Assembly (NCBI GenBank): GCA_030685015.1
Contig: JAUXWS010000035.1
Coordinates: 1-35,288 of the forward strand
Source: a bacterium
GTDB taxonomy: Bacteria > CAIWAD01
Reading direction: 5' to 3'
DNA length: 35,288 nucleotides
Part shown: one piece after another, positions 16,434 to 23,534 of the stretch
Layout: each line of letters opens with the position of its first letter
Numbering within the stretch: position 1 is the first letter of the stretch
The notes under the pieces: model-generated
Told to the model about the DNA's origin: nothing
What the model saw: only the letters and a program-made list of their open reading frames with translations
The model's database searches: none
Translations under genes and position numbers: made by a program

Positions 16434-17780
16434 TTACTCCACGGTCACTCGCGTCTTCACCAGATGCTTGGGTATCAGGGCCGGCCAGAAAGCGATGATC
16501 TCCTGGGCCTTGGGGCGGCCTCCCGCGAATCCGGTGATGCCGGGCGGACCATTTGTGATCAAGGGAGCCAACTCCTTGCCGAAGCGATTGACCTTGACGC
16601 GGCTGTGGTCCCGCACGGACAAGCGCAACACCACCTCTTCGGCATCCTGCTCCGGCGCGATGCCCGGGTGGCAGGTGTTCACACCCAGGAATTCCGTCAG
16701 GGTCTCGTCATACTCGCAGCATTCCCGTCGCAGACGGTCCCAGATGATCTGCGCCGCCAGTTCGGCCTTCTTCCGCGCCCGCGGGCCGGACACCGTGAGT
16801 TGGCTGCTCGCCTTCCAGCCGGCAAGGTAGGAACACGACACCTTGAAGGTGTCCGTCGCGGGGGCGCCCCGGACGCCCCGCACCTCGACGCGGTCCTGGC
16901 CCGCCTGCTCCAGCGACAGGGTCGTGAAATCCACCCGCACGTCGGGTGAGATGTAATTGCGCGGATCACCCATCTCATAGAGCAACTGCTCGGTGATGCT
17001 GCGCACATTGACCAGCCCGCCCGTTCCCTCATGCTTGGTCACGGCGAAGCGCCCATTGGCTGCGGCCTCGACAATGGGGTAACCGATCCTGGCCATGTCC
17101 GGCACCTCCCACCAGCGGGAGTAGTTGCCGCCCGTGCACTGGGCTCCGCACTCGGTGATGTGCCCGGCCACCGTGCCGGCGGCGAGCAGATCCCAGTCGT
17201 CGCGTTGCCAGCCGAAGGCATGGATGAGTGGGCCCAAGGCCAGGCCCGGGTCGGAGACCCGGCCGGCCAGGACGATCTGGGCGCCCTGGTCCAGGGCCTC
17301 GGCGATGCAGAAGCTGTCGATATAGACGTTGGCCGATGTGATGCGGCCTCGGATGGACTCGAAGGGTTCACCCGTCTCCATGTTGCGGAAGTCAGCTCCC
17401 TGGCGGATGAGGTCGTCGAGCCGATCCAGGATGTCATCTCCCTCGACAACCCCCACGCGCAGCCATTTGCCCAGGTGTTCGGCGGTCTCCTCGAGCGCCG
17501 TGCGGCAGGCCTTTGGATTGACCCCCCCGGCATTGGTGATCACACGGATGTTCTTCTCCAGGCAAGCCGGCAGGATGCGCGCGGCCAGCTCCACGAAGTC
17601 GCGGGCGAAGCCGCTCTCCGGGTTCTTGAGACGCTGGCGCTGCATGATGGAAAGAGTGACCTCGGCCAGGTAGTCGAGGGTGAGGAAATCGATGCCGCCC
17701 CGCTCCACCAGATGGACCGGCGCGTCGATGCTGTCCCCCCAGAATCCCTGGCCGTTGGCGATGCGGATGATGTCTCTCAA
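16434..17780 (-). CDS. Acyclic terpene utilisation AtuA family protein (DUF1446)
   Basis: From a TTG start at 17780 the product has 448 residues (MRDIIRIANGQGFWGDS...). It shows DUF1446 features: the N-terminal GQGFWGDSIDAPVHLVERG, ITNAGGVNPKACRTALEE and the ILAGRVSDPGL-like LAGRVSDPGLALGPLIHAFGW. In Pseudomonas AtuA is needed for growth on citronellol and geraniol, but its reaction is not established. Here it leads an operon with the small AtuA gene, HMG-CoA synthase, thiolase and DUF35. That suggests work on branched or terpenoid acyl-CoA compounds; this is inference. No atuC/atuF-type carboxylase or atuD dehydrogenase is present. The open frame to 17852 adds an implausible Gly/Ser-rich leader. 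Confidence 0.87.
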   Translation of the reverse strand: MRDIIRIANGQGFWGDSIDAPVHLVERGGIDFLTLDYLAEVTLSIMQRQRLKNPESGFARDFVELAARILPACLEKNIRVITNAGGVNPKACRTALEETAEHLGKWLRVGVVEGDDILDRLDDLIRQGADFRNMETGEPFESIRGRITSANVYIDSFCIAEALDQGAQIVLAGRVSDPGLALGPLIHAFGWQRDDWDLLAAGTVAGHITECGAQCTGGNYSRWWEVPDMARIGYPIVEAAANGRFAVTKHEGTGGLVNVRSITEQLLYEMGDPRNYISPDVRVDFTTLSLEQAGQDRVEVRGVRGAPATDTFKVSCSYLAGWKASSQLTVSGPRARKKAELAAQIIWDRLRRECCEYDETLTEFLGVNTCHPGIAPEQDAEEVVLRLSVRDHSRVKVNRFGKELAPLITNGPPGITGFAGGRPKAQEIIAFWPALIPKHLVKTRVTVE

Positions 17781-17795
17781 GGGGCCTGTCCTCCT
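17778..17795 (-). promoter_or_regulatory. Ribosome binding site that fixes a TTG start for the AtuA gene
   Basis: Read on the minus strand, AGGAGG (17790-17795) stands nine bases before TTG (17778-17780). The resulting N-terminus matches the family, whereas an ATG further upstream (17852) lacks this site and adds 24 unlikely residues. Confidence 0.75.
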
Positions 17796-17885
17796 GGAAC
17801 CTGAAAGGGACCCACCGGACGACCCAGGGAGGCCGTGGGCGTGGGAAGTCAAGGATGCGATCCGAACCCGGGCGGCCGGCCGACC

Positions 17886-18371
17886 CTATCCGGTCAGCAA
17901 TCGCAACTCGGCCAGCACGGCCCCCACCGATTGGAACAGGGGGAGGGTGAAGCCGGCCAGCGGTTGCTCCTCCCAGCCCAGCAGCAGCACGGGACGGCCG
18001 TAGCCCAGCGCCAGGGCGATCTCCGAGAGCGTGCCCGAACGGCCGGGCAGCGCCACCACGACGGTGGAGCTGAGCACGTTGACGGCGTTGCGCGCCCAGC
18101 CGAACCCGGTGGCGATGGCGACGCCCACGTGGGGCGAGGCCGCCGCCGGATCCTCACCGGGCAGGACGCCGACGACCAGACCGCCCTGCCGGGCCGCGCC
18201 GCGGCTGGCCGCCTCCATCACGCCAGCCGGACGGCCGCCGCAGAGCAGGACCCAGCCCTCCCGGGCGATGGCCTCCCCCAGCGCCTCGGCCAGGGCGTCC
18301 ACCGCGGCGGTGCTGACCGAGCCGCCCATCACGCCGATGACGGGGCGCCGGCGTGACCTGTGCTCCGGCAT
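17886..18371 (-). CDS. LOG-like Rossmann protein (TIGR00725-like)
   Basis: This 161-residue protein starts at ATG 18371. It opens with VIGVMGGS, has LLCGGRPAGVMEAASRGA, and carries PGRSGTLSEIALALGYGRPV, a variant of the PGGxGTxxE nucleotide-binding signature of the LOG and MoCo-carrier-like families. In the canonical motif the third residue is Gly; here it is Arg. LOG enzymes release bases from nucleoside monophosphates, but TIGR00725-type relatives have no firm function. It lies 60 bases downstream of the Nudix gene on the same strand, so may be the last gene of that operon. Assignment to the fold is secure; function is not. Confidence 0.8.
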   Translation of the reverse strand: MPEHRSRRRPVIGVMGGSVSTAAVDALAEALGEAIAREGWVLLCGGRPAGVMEAASRGAARQGGLVVGVLPGEDPAAASPHVGVAIATGFGWARNAVNVLSSTVVVALPGRSGTLSEIALALGYGRPVLLLGWEEQPLAGFTLPLFQSVGAVLAELRLLTG

Positions 18372-18431
18372 GGTGCCTGACACCACTCCCCTCCATCGTC
18401 CAACCGCCCGGACAGGAGCGATTGCCCGAGA

Positions 18432-18917
18432 TCAGGCGGGCCCTTCCTCCAGGAAGCAGACCTCGTGGCCCAGATAGCGGCCTTCCTCGTAATCGAAGCG
18501 CGCCAGGAAACGTCGTCCCGCCAGCAGCCAGGGCAGGAAGTGGCGGTCCCCCTCCCACAAGTCCAAGTCCAGCAGCTCGGGGCGGGGCACCCAGACGAGG
18601 TGGCCCTCGGGCGGGTCGGGACCCTGCTCCCCGGCCAGCTCCGTGCCGTGGAAAAGGAAGACCGACCAGTCGCGGCTGCCGTCGAAACGGGGAAAGGTGA
18701 TATGCCCGGCGAAACGCAGGCGGCCCGCGATGAGGCCGCACTCCTCGGCGATCTCGCGGCGGGCGCAGTCGAGCGGCGCCTCGCCCGCCTCCAGCTTGCC
18801 GCCCAGGCCGTTGTGCTTGCCGAAGTGGAGGTCGTCGGGCCGCTTGTCGCGCTTGATCATGAGCAGGCGCCCCTCACGCTCCAAGTAGCAGAGCGTGGCC
18901 TCCACCACCTGCGTCAT
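18432..18917 (-). CDS. Nudix hydrolase (MutT/NUDT1-like)
   Basis: This 161-residue protein carries a perfect Nudix box: GKLEAGEAP followed by REIAEECGL (GX5EX7REUXEEXGU). It starts MTQVVEATLCYLEREGRLLMIKR, much like 8-oxo-dGTP diphosphatases of the MTH1 type, with NGLGGK before the box. It should hydrolyse a nucleoside diphosphate linked to another group, using Mg2+; oxidised dNTP is a plausible but unproven substrate. Its ATG overlaps the stop of the preceding gene by four bases (18914-18917), so the two are coupled. The open frame that extends to 19226 is not needed. Confidence 0.9.
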   Translation of the reverse strand: MTQVVEATLCYLEREGRLLMIKRDKRPDDLHFGKHNGLGGKLEAGEAPLDCARREIAEECGLIAGRLRFAGHITFPRFDGSRDWSVFLFHGTELAGEQGPDPPEGHLVWVPRPELLDLDLWEGDRHFLPWLLAGRRFLARFDYEEGRYLGHEVCFLEEGPA

Positions 18918-19993
18918 CGTCGCTGGCCGGTCAAATCGTAGGTGAAGGCCTGGCGTAGTTCCCGCGCCACCGTGTCCGGACCCAGGCTGGAGACGATGGG
19001 CAGGTCGTCCTCGCCCAGGCAGGAGGCCACCACGGGGAAGGCCCGGCCCAGCACGCTGGAAAAGGGCGTCAGCTCCTCGGCGCAGTGCCAGCGGCCGGCG
19101 CCTCGCTCTTCCTGGTTCAAGCGCGCCAGCGCCTTCTCCAGCGGGGCGTAGCGGAAATACCAGGTGTTGCTGCTCTCGCCCTCCCAGAAGCCGGGGGCGC
19201 GCCAGCGGTTGACGGTGAGGGCCCACATGTAGCCCGGGTAGTGCAGGTCGTGATACCAGCCGCCCTCGCCCTCGACCGAGACGAGCTGCACACGTTCTTC
19301 GTCCAGGCGGTTGCGGGCCACCATGTGGAGCAGGCTGCCGTCCTCCAGCGAGGGATTGAATTCGCTGATGAGCAGGGCGCGGCCCAGTTCGCCGTGGTGG
19401 ACCGAGCGCGGCACGCGCCAGGAGACGAAGCGGTGATGGTGCAGTGTGCGCTGGACGAGGCCCTCTTCGATCAGGCGCGGTCCGGCGTGGAAACCGTCCA
19501 GGCGGGCGGCGCGGCTTCCCTTCTGGAGCAGGGCGGGAATGGCCTGGAAGCAGTCCTGGTGGACGAGGGACTCGGCGCGGCCGGCCGCCCGGCCGGCGCG
19601 GATGACCTCGATCAGCCCCTGATAGAAGGCGAGGACGGGGGCCTCGGCCCAGGCCCAGAAATCACCGGTCTCCGCCGCGCCCACCAGGATCTCGCGATGG
19701 GCCAGGGCTGTCTCCGGCCACAGCAGGCAATAGGCGGCCAGGATGCCGTCCACGTCCAGGTGGTTGTTGACGACGAGGCCGTGGTCCGGCATTTCCCCGA
19801 AGAGGAGGAAGTTGAGGGCGATCTCGGTGGAGCTGTCGGCCTGGAAGCGTTCGTTCGTGGTGTTGGGATTCCAGTGGCTCAGTTCGATGTCCTGGCCTTC
19901 CCGCAGCGTGCGGCTGGTGCCATCCACGTAAATGCGGATCTCGGGCTGGGCGGGCGGGGGGCCGTCCGCTTCAAGGAAGAAGCTGAGCGCCAT
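18914..19993 (-). CDS. Uncharacterised protein with a DHH-like HLDVDG motif
   Basis: This 359-residue soluble protein has no signal peptide or membrane segment. Residues 72-90 (GLVVNNHLDVDGILAAYCL) resemble the first motif of DHH-type phosphoesterases, where Asp residues bind metal. Downstream are GAAETGDFWAW, a His-rich TLHHHRF and WYHDLHYPGYMWAL. It may belong to a DUF family seen in planctomycetes and relatives (DUF6687 is my recollection, not checked). A metal-dependent hydrolase is possible. The start at ATG 19993 is 64 bases after the B3/B4 gene, and the stop overlaps the Nudix start. Confidence 0.7.
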   Translation of the reverse strand: MALSFFLEADGPPPAQPEIRIYVDGTSRTLREGQDIELSHWNPNTTNERFQADSSTEIALNFLLFGEMPDHGLVVNNHLDVDGILAAYCLLWPETALAHREILVGAAETGDFWAWAEAPVLAFYQGLIEVIRAGRAAGRAESLVHQDCFQAIPALLQKGSRAARLDGFHAGPRLIEEGLVQRTLHHHRFVSWRVPRSVHHGELGRALLISEFNPSLEDGSLLHMVARNRLDEERVQLVSVEGEGGWYHDLHYPGYMWALTVNRWRAPGFWEGESSNTWYFRYAPLEKALARLNQEERGAGRWHCAEELTPFSSVLGRAFPVVASCLGEDDLPIVSSLGPDTVARELRQAFTYDLTGQRR

Positions 19994-20057
19994 GGGCGTC
20001 GTCCTGATTGAGTCTCCTGGCTGAACTTAATGAAGCGACTGCTTTGGGGAAGTGAAT

Positions 20058-20729
20058 TCAGGAAAGGAATCGATGTCCGCTCGCCTGGCCCCCACACCAA
20101 CGGCTGAACAGGACCTCGCCCAGTTCCCGGGCTTCATCCAGAAGCGGGCGGGGGTGGTCGGCCGGAGCGAAGATGACGAGGAGGAGGCGCCGCGTCTCCA
20201 GGCCGACGGAGGTGCGGGGCGAGTCACTGGTGGGGCTGCCGAAGGGGCCGGCCTCGTCGAAGAGGCCCAGCCGCCCCTCGAGGTGGACCTCCTCCTTGCG
20301 GATGCCGGGGTAGCCCTCGCCGGCCCGCCCCCGCCGCAAGAGGACCGGTCCCTTGATGCGGTCCAGGTCATAGAGGCCGATGGACAGCAGGATGCGCAGG
20401 GACAGTTCGTTGCCGGCATCCACCGCGTTGTTGACGGCGGGCAGGCCCTGGCCCTTCAATACGCGCCGGAGCAGGGCCTCGGAGGAGGGGCGCGTGCGGG
20501 TGGGGTCCACCCCGATGGCGTGGTAGAGCCGGCGGGCCGGCTGCAACCCGTCGATCTGGGCCGGCGGGCGGCCGGCATGGCGTTGGACCAGCTCCCGTGC
20601 GAGGTCGGCCATGGCCGCCGCCTGCTCCGCTCCGGCCCCGTCCACCCGCACGCCCTCGACGGCCAGCAGGGCGGCGCGCACATGGCCGGCCAGGTCCGGG
20701 TCCAATGAACTCGTGTCGACCGCCCCCAT
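20058..20729 (-). CDS. Stand-alone B3/B4 domain protein (PheT-beta related)
   Basis: The 223-residue protein matches the B3/B4 domain that edits mischarged Tyr-tRNA in the beta subunit of phenylalanyl-tRNA synthetase. Visible features are RPSSEALLRRVLKGQGLPAV, NAVDAGNELSLRILLSIGLY and a YPGIRKEEVHLEGRLGLFDE strand region with TSDSPRTSV. No other PheT domain is present. Stand-alone members may edit tRNA or bind other ligands, but their role is poorly known. Its ATG follows the hybrid-kinase stop after a single base (TGA-C-ATG), so it is translationally coupled to a signalling operon, an unusual partner. Confidence 0.85.
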   Translation of the reverse strand: MGAVDTSSLDPDLAGHVRAALLAVEGVRVDGAGAEQAAAMADLARELVQRHAGRPPAQIDGLQPARRLYHAIGVDPTRTRPSSEALLRRVLKGQGLPAVNNAVDAGNELSLRILLSIGLYDLDRIKGPVLLRRGRAGEGYPGIRKEEVHLEGRLGLFDEAGPFGSPTSDSPRTSVGLETRRLLLVIFAPADHPRPLLDEARELGEVLFSRWCGGQASGHRFLS

Positions 20730-20730
20730 G

Positions 20731-23151
20731 TCAACCCCGCCCGCTTCCGCCTGGCTTCAGCCTGCCATCCAGCACCTGCCTGACAAGCAGAAGAAGATCA
20801 CGGCGGGAGAAGGGCTTGGCGATGAAATGCCGGCTCATGGATGTGACCTGGTGATGTAGCAGGGCATCCTCCGTGTATCCTGAGCAATAGATGATGCTGG
20901 TTGACTGGTCGAGGCGGGACACCTCATCCGCCAGCTCCCGCCCGCTCATGCCCGGCATGACCACATCCGTGAGCATCAGTTCGATGGGAGTGGCCTGGAA
21001 GTGGGACAAGGCCTCCCGCCCATTGGCCGCCGTGAACACCTTGTAGCCCGCTGACTCAAGCACCCGGCGGGAGACCTCGCGCACGGCCGCATCATCCTCC
21101 ACCACGAGCAGGGTTTCCCGTCCCCCCGGAACCTCCGTGGCGGCCTCGACCGCTTCGGGCAACCGATGGCCCTCATGCACCGGGAGGTAGATCTTGAATG
21201 TGGTGCCTTTTCCGACCTCGCTGTAGACCCAGACACTGCCTCCGCTCTGCTTGACGATCCCGTAGACCGTGGCCAGCCCCAGGCCGGTGCCCAGGCCCTG
21301 CTCCTTGGTCGTGAAGAAGGGCTCGAAGATGTGCCGGCGAGTGGGCTCGTCCATGCCGACGCCCGTATCGCTGATGGCCAGCATGACATGAGGGCCCTGC
21401 TGCATGGAAGGCCGCCCCGACACCTGCTCCTTGTCCAGCGAAACCTCGCGTGTCTCGACCAGGATGCGGCCGCCCGAAGGCATGGCGTCCTGGCTGTTGA
21501 CCAGAAGGTTCACGATCACCTGCTCGATCTGTCCCGGGTCCGCGCTGATCAACCTCATGGGTTTGCCGGGGCTGAAGGCAAGCTCCACCTGCTCATTGAT
21601 CAGTCTGCGCAGCATGGTCCACATGCCCTGGATGATCTCGTTCAGGTCCAGCGGGCGTGGTTTCAGCATTTGTCGCCGGCTGAAGGCCAGCAGTTGCCTG
21701 GTCAGGTTGGCGGCGCGCTGGCCGGCTTGTCGGATGTCTGTCAGCGCGTCGGTCATGGGGTCGTCCGCTCCCAGGTTGGACAGGGCCAGGTCCGCCGTGC
21801 CGTTGATGACCGTGAGCAGGTTGTTGAAGTCGTGGGCCACGCCACCGGCCAGGCGGCCGATGCTTTCCATCTTCTGCGCCTGCATCAATTGCGCTTGCAG
21901 CTCGGTGAACTCGGTGATGTCCACATGCGAACCGATCAAATTGACCCGCTTTCCCTGCGCGTCCCTGACTACCGATGCGCGGGACAGGATCTGGCGCCAC
22001 GAGCCGTTCTTGTGGCGCAGCCGGAACTCCGAGCGGAACTCGGTCGCATCCCCATCCAGGAAGGCATTGAGCCGCGCCAGCGCCGCTTGGTAATCATCGG
22101 GATGGAGCCGCCGCTCCCACTCATCGAAGCTTGATGTGATCTCATCCGTCTCGTAACCCAATTGTCGCTTCCACTCTGGCGAGAAGACCACCCTCCGGCT
22201 CAGCATGTCCCAATCCCACAAGCCGACCTTGCCCGTGGCCACCGCCAGTTGGAGACGCTCCGTGGTCTCGCGCAGCGCCTCCTCCGCGGTCCGGCGAACC
22301 GTGGCGTCCTGGAAGATGCAGACCGTCGCCCCTCCCCTCTCTGCGTCCGTCTTTTGAAAAGGGGCCGCGAACCATTCCAACCAACGCCAGCGCCCCTTCA
22401 ATCCCATGCATTCAAGCTCGATCCGGGCTGGCTGCCCCGCAGATGCGCTCGCCAGGGTTTCCAGGAATGCCTGACGCTTTTCCTCCCTTGCCAGGCGCGC
22501 CAACCCCTGGGAGAGGTCCGCCATGCGCCCGGCCTCCAGCAGGTCAAGCCCGGTCTGGTTGATCTCCAGAACCCGGCCATCCGATGTGGCCAGCAGGACA
22601 CCACCGGGCTCCGCGTCCAGGATGGCCCGCAGCCTGGCTTCGCTGGACCGCAGGGCGTCCATGGTCATGGACAGCTGCTGTGAGCGCTTCTCCAGCTTGC
22701 GCACCAGGACTTCGTTGTAGGCACGGACGACCACCTCCTCCCCGATGGTGGCCTGTCTGATCGGGGCCTGCCAGGCTGTCCGCTCCGTGCTGACCAGCGC
22801 CTGGATACGGGCAATGAAGGTTTCCGGCTCCTCGGGCTTGCGGATGAAGGCGTCCGCGCCCAGGTCCAGGGCCAGTTGCTCGTCCTGGGGCTCCACATAG
22901 GTCGCAGTGTAGACCAGGAACGGGATGGTGGCCAACGCCGGATCAGTCTTCCAGGCCCTCAGGAACGTGTAGCCGTCCATCACGGGCATGAGCAGGTCCG
23001 AAATGACCAGATCCGGCGGCTGGCTCCGCGCCAGGTCCAGGGCTTCGCCGCCGTGGCGCGCCTCGTGCACCTCCAGACCCAGACCCACCAGCATCATCCG
23101 CACCAGCATGCGGTTGTCTTCGCGGTCATCCACCACAAGCACCTTCTTCAT
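20731..23151 (-). CDS. Hybrid sensor histidine kinase (REC-PAS-PAS-HisKA-HATPase-REC)
   Basis: This 806-residue cytoplasmic protein has an N-terminal receiver (Asp52 in VISDLLMP, Lys105), a short coiled linker, two PAS domains (about 175-290 and 300-415), HisKA with phospho-acceptor His440 in GGVAHDFNNLL, a HATPase domain (about 545-660; DTGVGMDE, GLGTGLGLATV) and a C-terminal receiver with Asp729 in LTDVVMPGMSG. There are no membrane segments. With a receiver at each end it is suited to a phosphorelay: it can accept from the upstream kinase and pass phosphate on. Its start overlaps the single-domain receiver by four bases. No DNA-binding output domain is encoded in the cluster. Confidence 0.93.
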   Translation of the reverse strand: MKKVLVVDDREDNRMLVRMMLVGLGLEVHEARHGGEALDLARSQPPDLVISDLLMPVMDGYTFLRAWKTDPALATIPFLVYTATYVEPQDEQLALDLGADAFIRKPEEPETFIARIQALVSTERTAWQAPIRQATIGEEVVVRAYNEVLVRKLEKRSQQLSMTMDALRSSEARLRAILDAEPGGVLLATSDGRVLEINQTGLDLLEAGRMADLSQGLARLAREEKRQAFLETLASASAGQPARIELECMGLKGRWRWLEWFAAPFQKTDAERGGATVCIFQDATVRRTAEEALRETTERLQLAVATGKVGLWDWDMLSRRVVFSPEWKRQLGYETDEITSSFDEWERRLHPDDYQAALARLNAFLDGDATEFRSEFRLRHKNGSWRQILSRASVVRDAQGKRVNLIGSHVDITEFTELQAQLMQAQKMESIGRLAGGVAHDFNNLLTVINGTADLALSNLGADDPMTDALTDIRQAGQRAANLTRQLLAFSRRQMLKPRPLDLNEIIQGMWTMLRRLINEQVELAFSPGKPMRLISADPGQIEQVIVNLLVNSQDAMPSGGRILVETREVSLDKEQVSGRPSMQQGPHVMLAISDTGVGMDEPTRRHIFEPFFTTKEQGLGTGLGLATVYGIVKQSGGSVWVYSEVGKGTTFKIYLPVHEGHRLPEAVEAATEVPGGRETLLVVEDDAAVREVSRRVLESAGYKVFTAANGREALSHFQATPIELMLTDVVMPGMSGRELADEVSRLDQSTSIIYCSGYTEDALLHHQVTSMSRHFIAKPFSRRDLLLLVRQVLDGRLKPGGSGRG

Positions 23152-23534
23152 GCGATCCTCCCGCGGGCCTCCGCCAGTACAGCCGTGATTGTGACGAGGA
23201 ATGTGTCCGGATCGATCGGCTTCTCGATGTAGTGGTCGCAGCCAGCCTCCAGCGCCAGTTCCCGGTCGCCGGCCATGGCGTGCGACGTGACCGCCACGAT
23301 GGGGATGCCGCGCAGCAGCGGGTCCCGACGGAGGCGGCGAGCCACTTCGTATCCATTCATGCCTGGCAATTGGATGTCCAGCAGGACCAAGTCCGGACGC
23401 AGTTCGGATGCGGCCTCCAGGCCAGCCGGTCCGGATTCGCTTGCATGGACCAGATGCCCCGCGCTCTCCAGCAAGAAGGTCTCCAGGTAACGGTTCTGCA
23501 CGTTGTCCTCGATGAGCAGGATGCTCGCCCTCAT
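23148..23534 (-). CDS. Single-domain response regulator (DivK/CheY-like)
   Basis: This 128-residue receiver has the acidic pocket IEDN (residues 8-11), phospho-acceptor Asp53 in LLLDIQLPGMNG, Thr83 in AVTSHAM and Lys105 in EKP. There is no output domain. It resembles DivK and PAS-kinase-associated receivers. Both ends overlap the flanking kinase genes by four bases (ATGA), so it is part of one phosphorelay with both. A longer frame extending to 23777 lies over the upstream kinase and is not real. Confidence 0.93.
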   Translation of the reverse strand: MRASILLIEDNVQNRYLETFLLESAGHLVHASESGPAGLEAASELRPDLVLLDIQLPGMNGYEVARRLRRDPLLRGIPIVAVTSHAMAGDRELALEAGCDHYIEKPIDPDTFLVTITAVLAEARGRIA

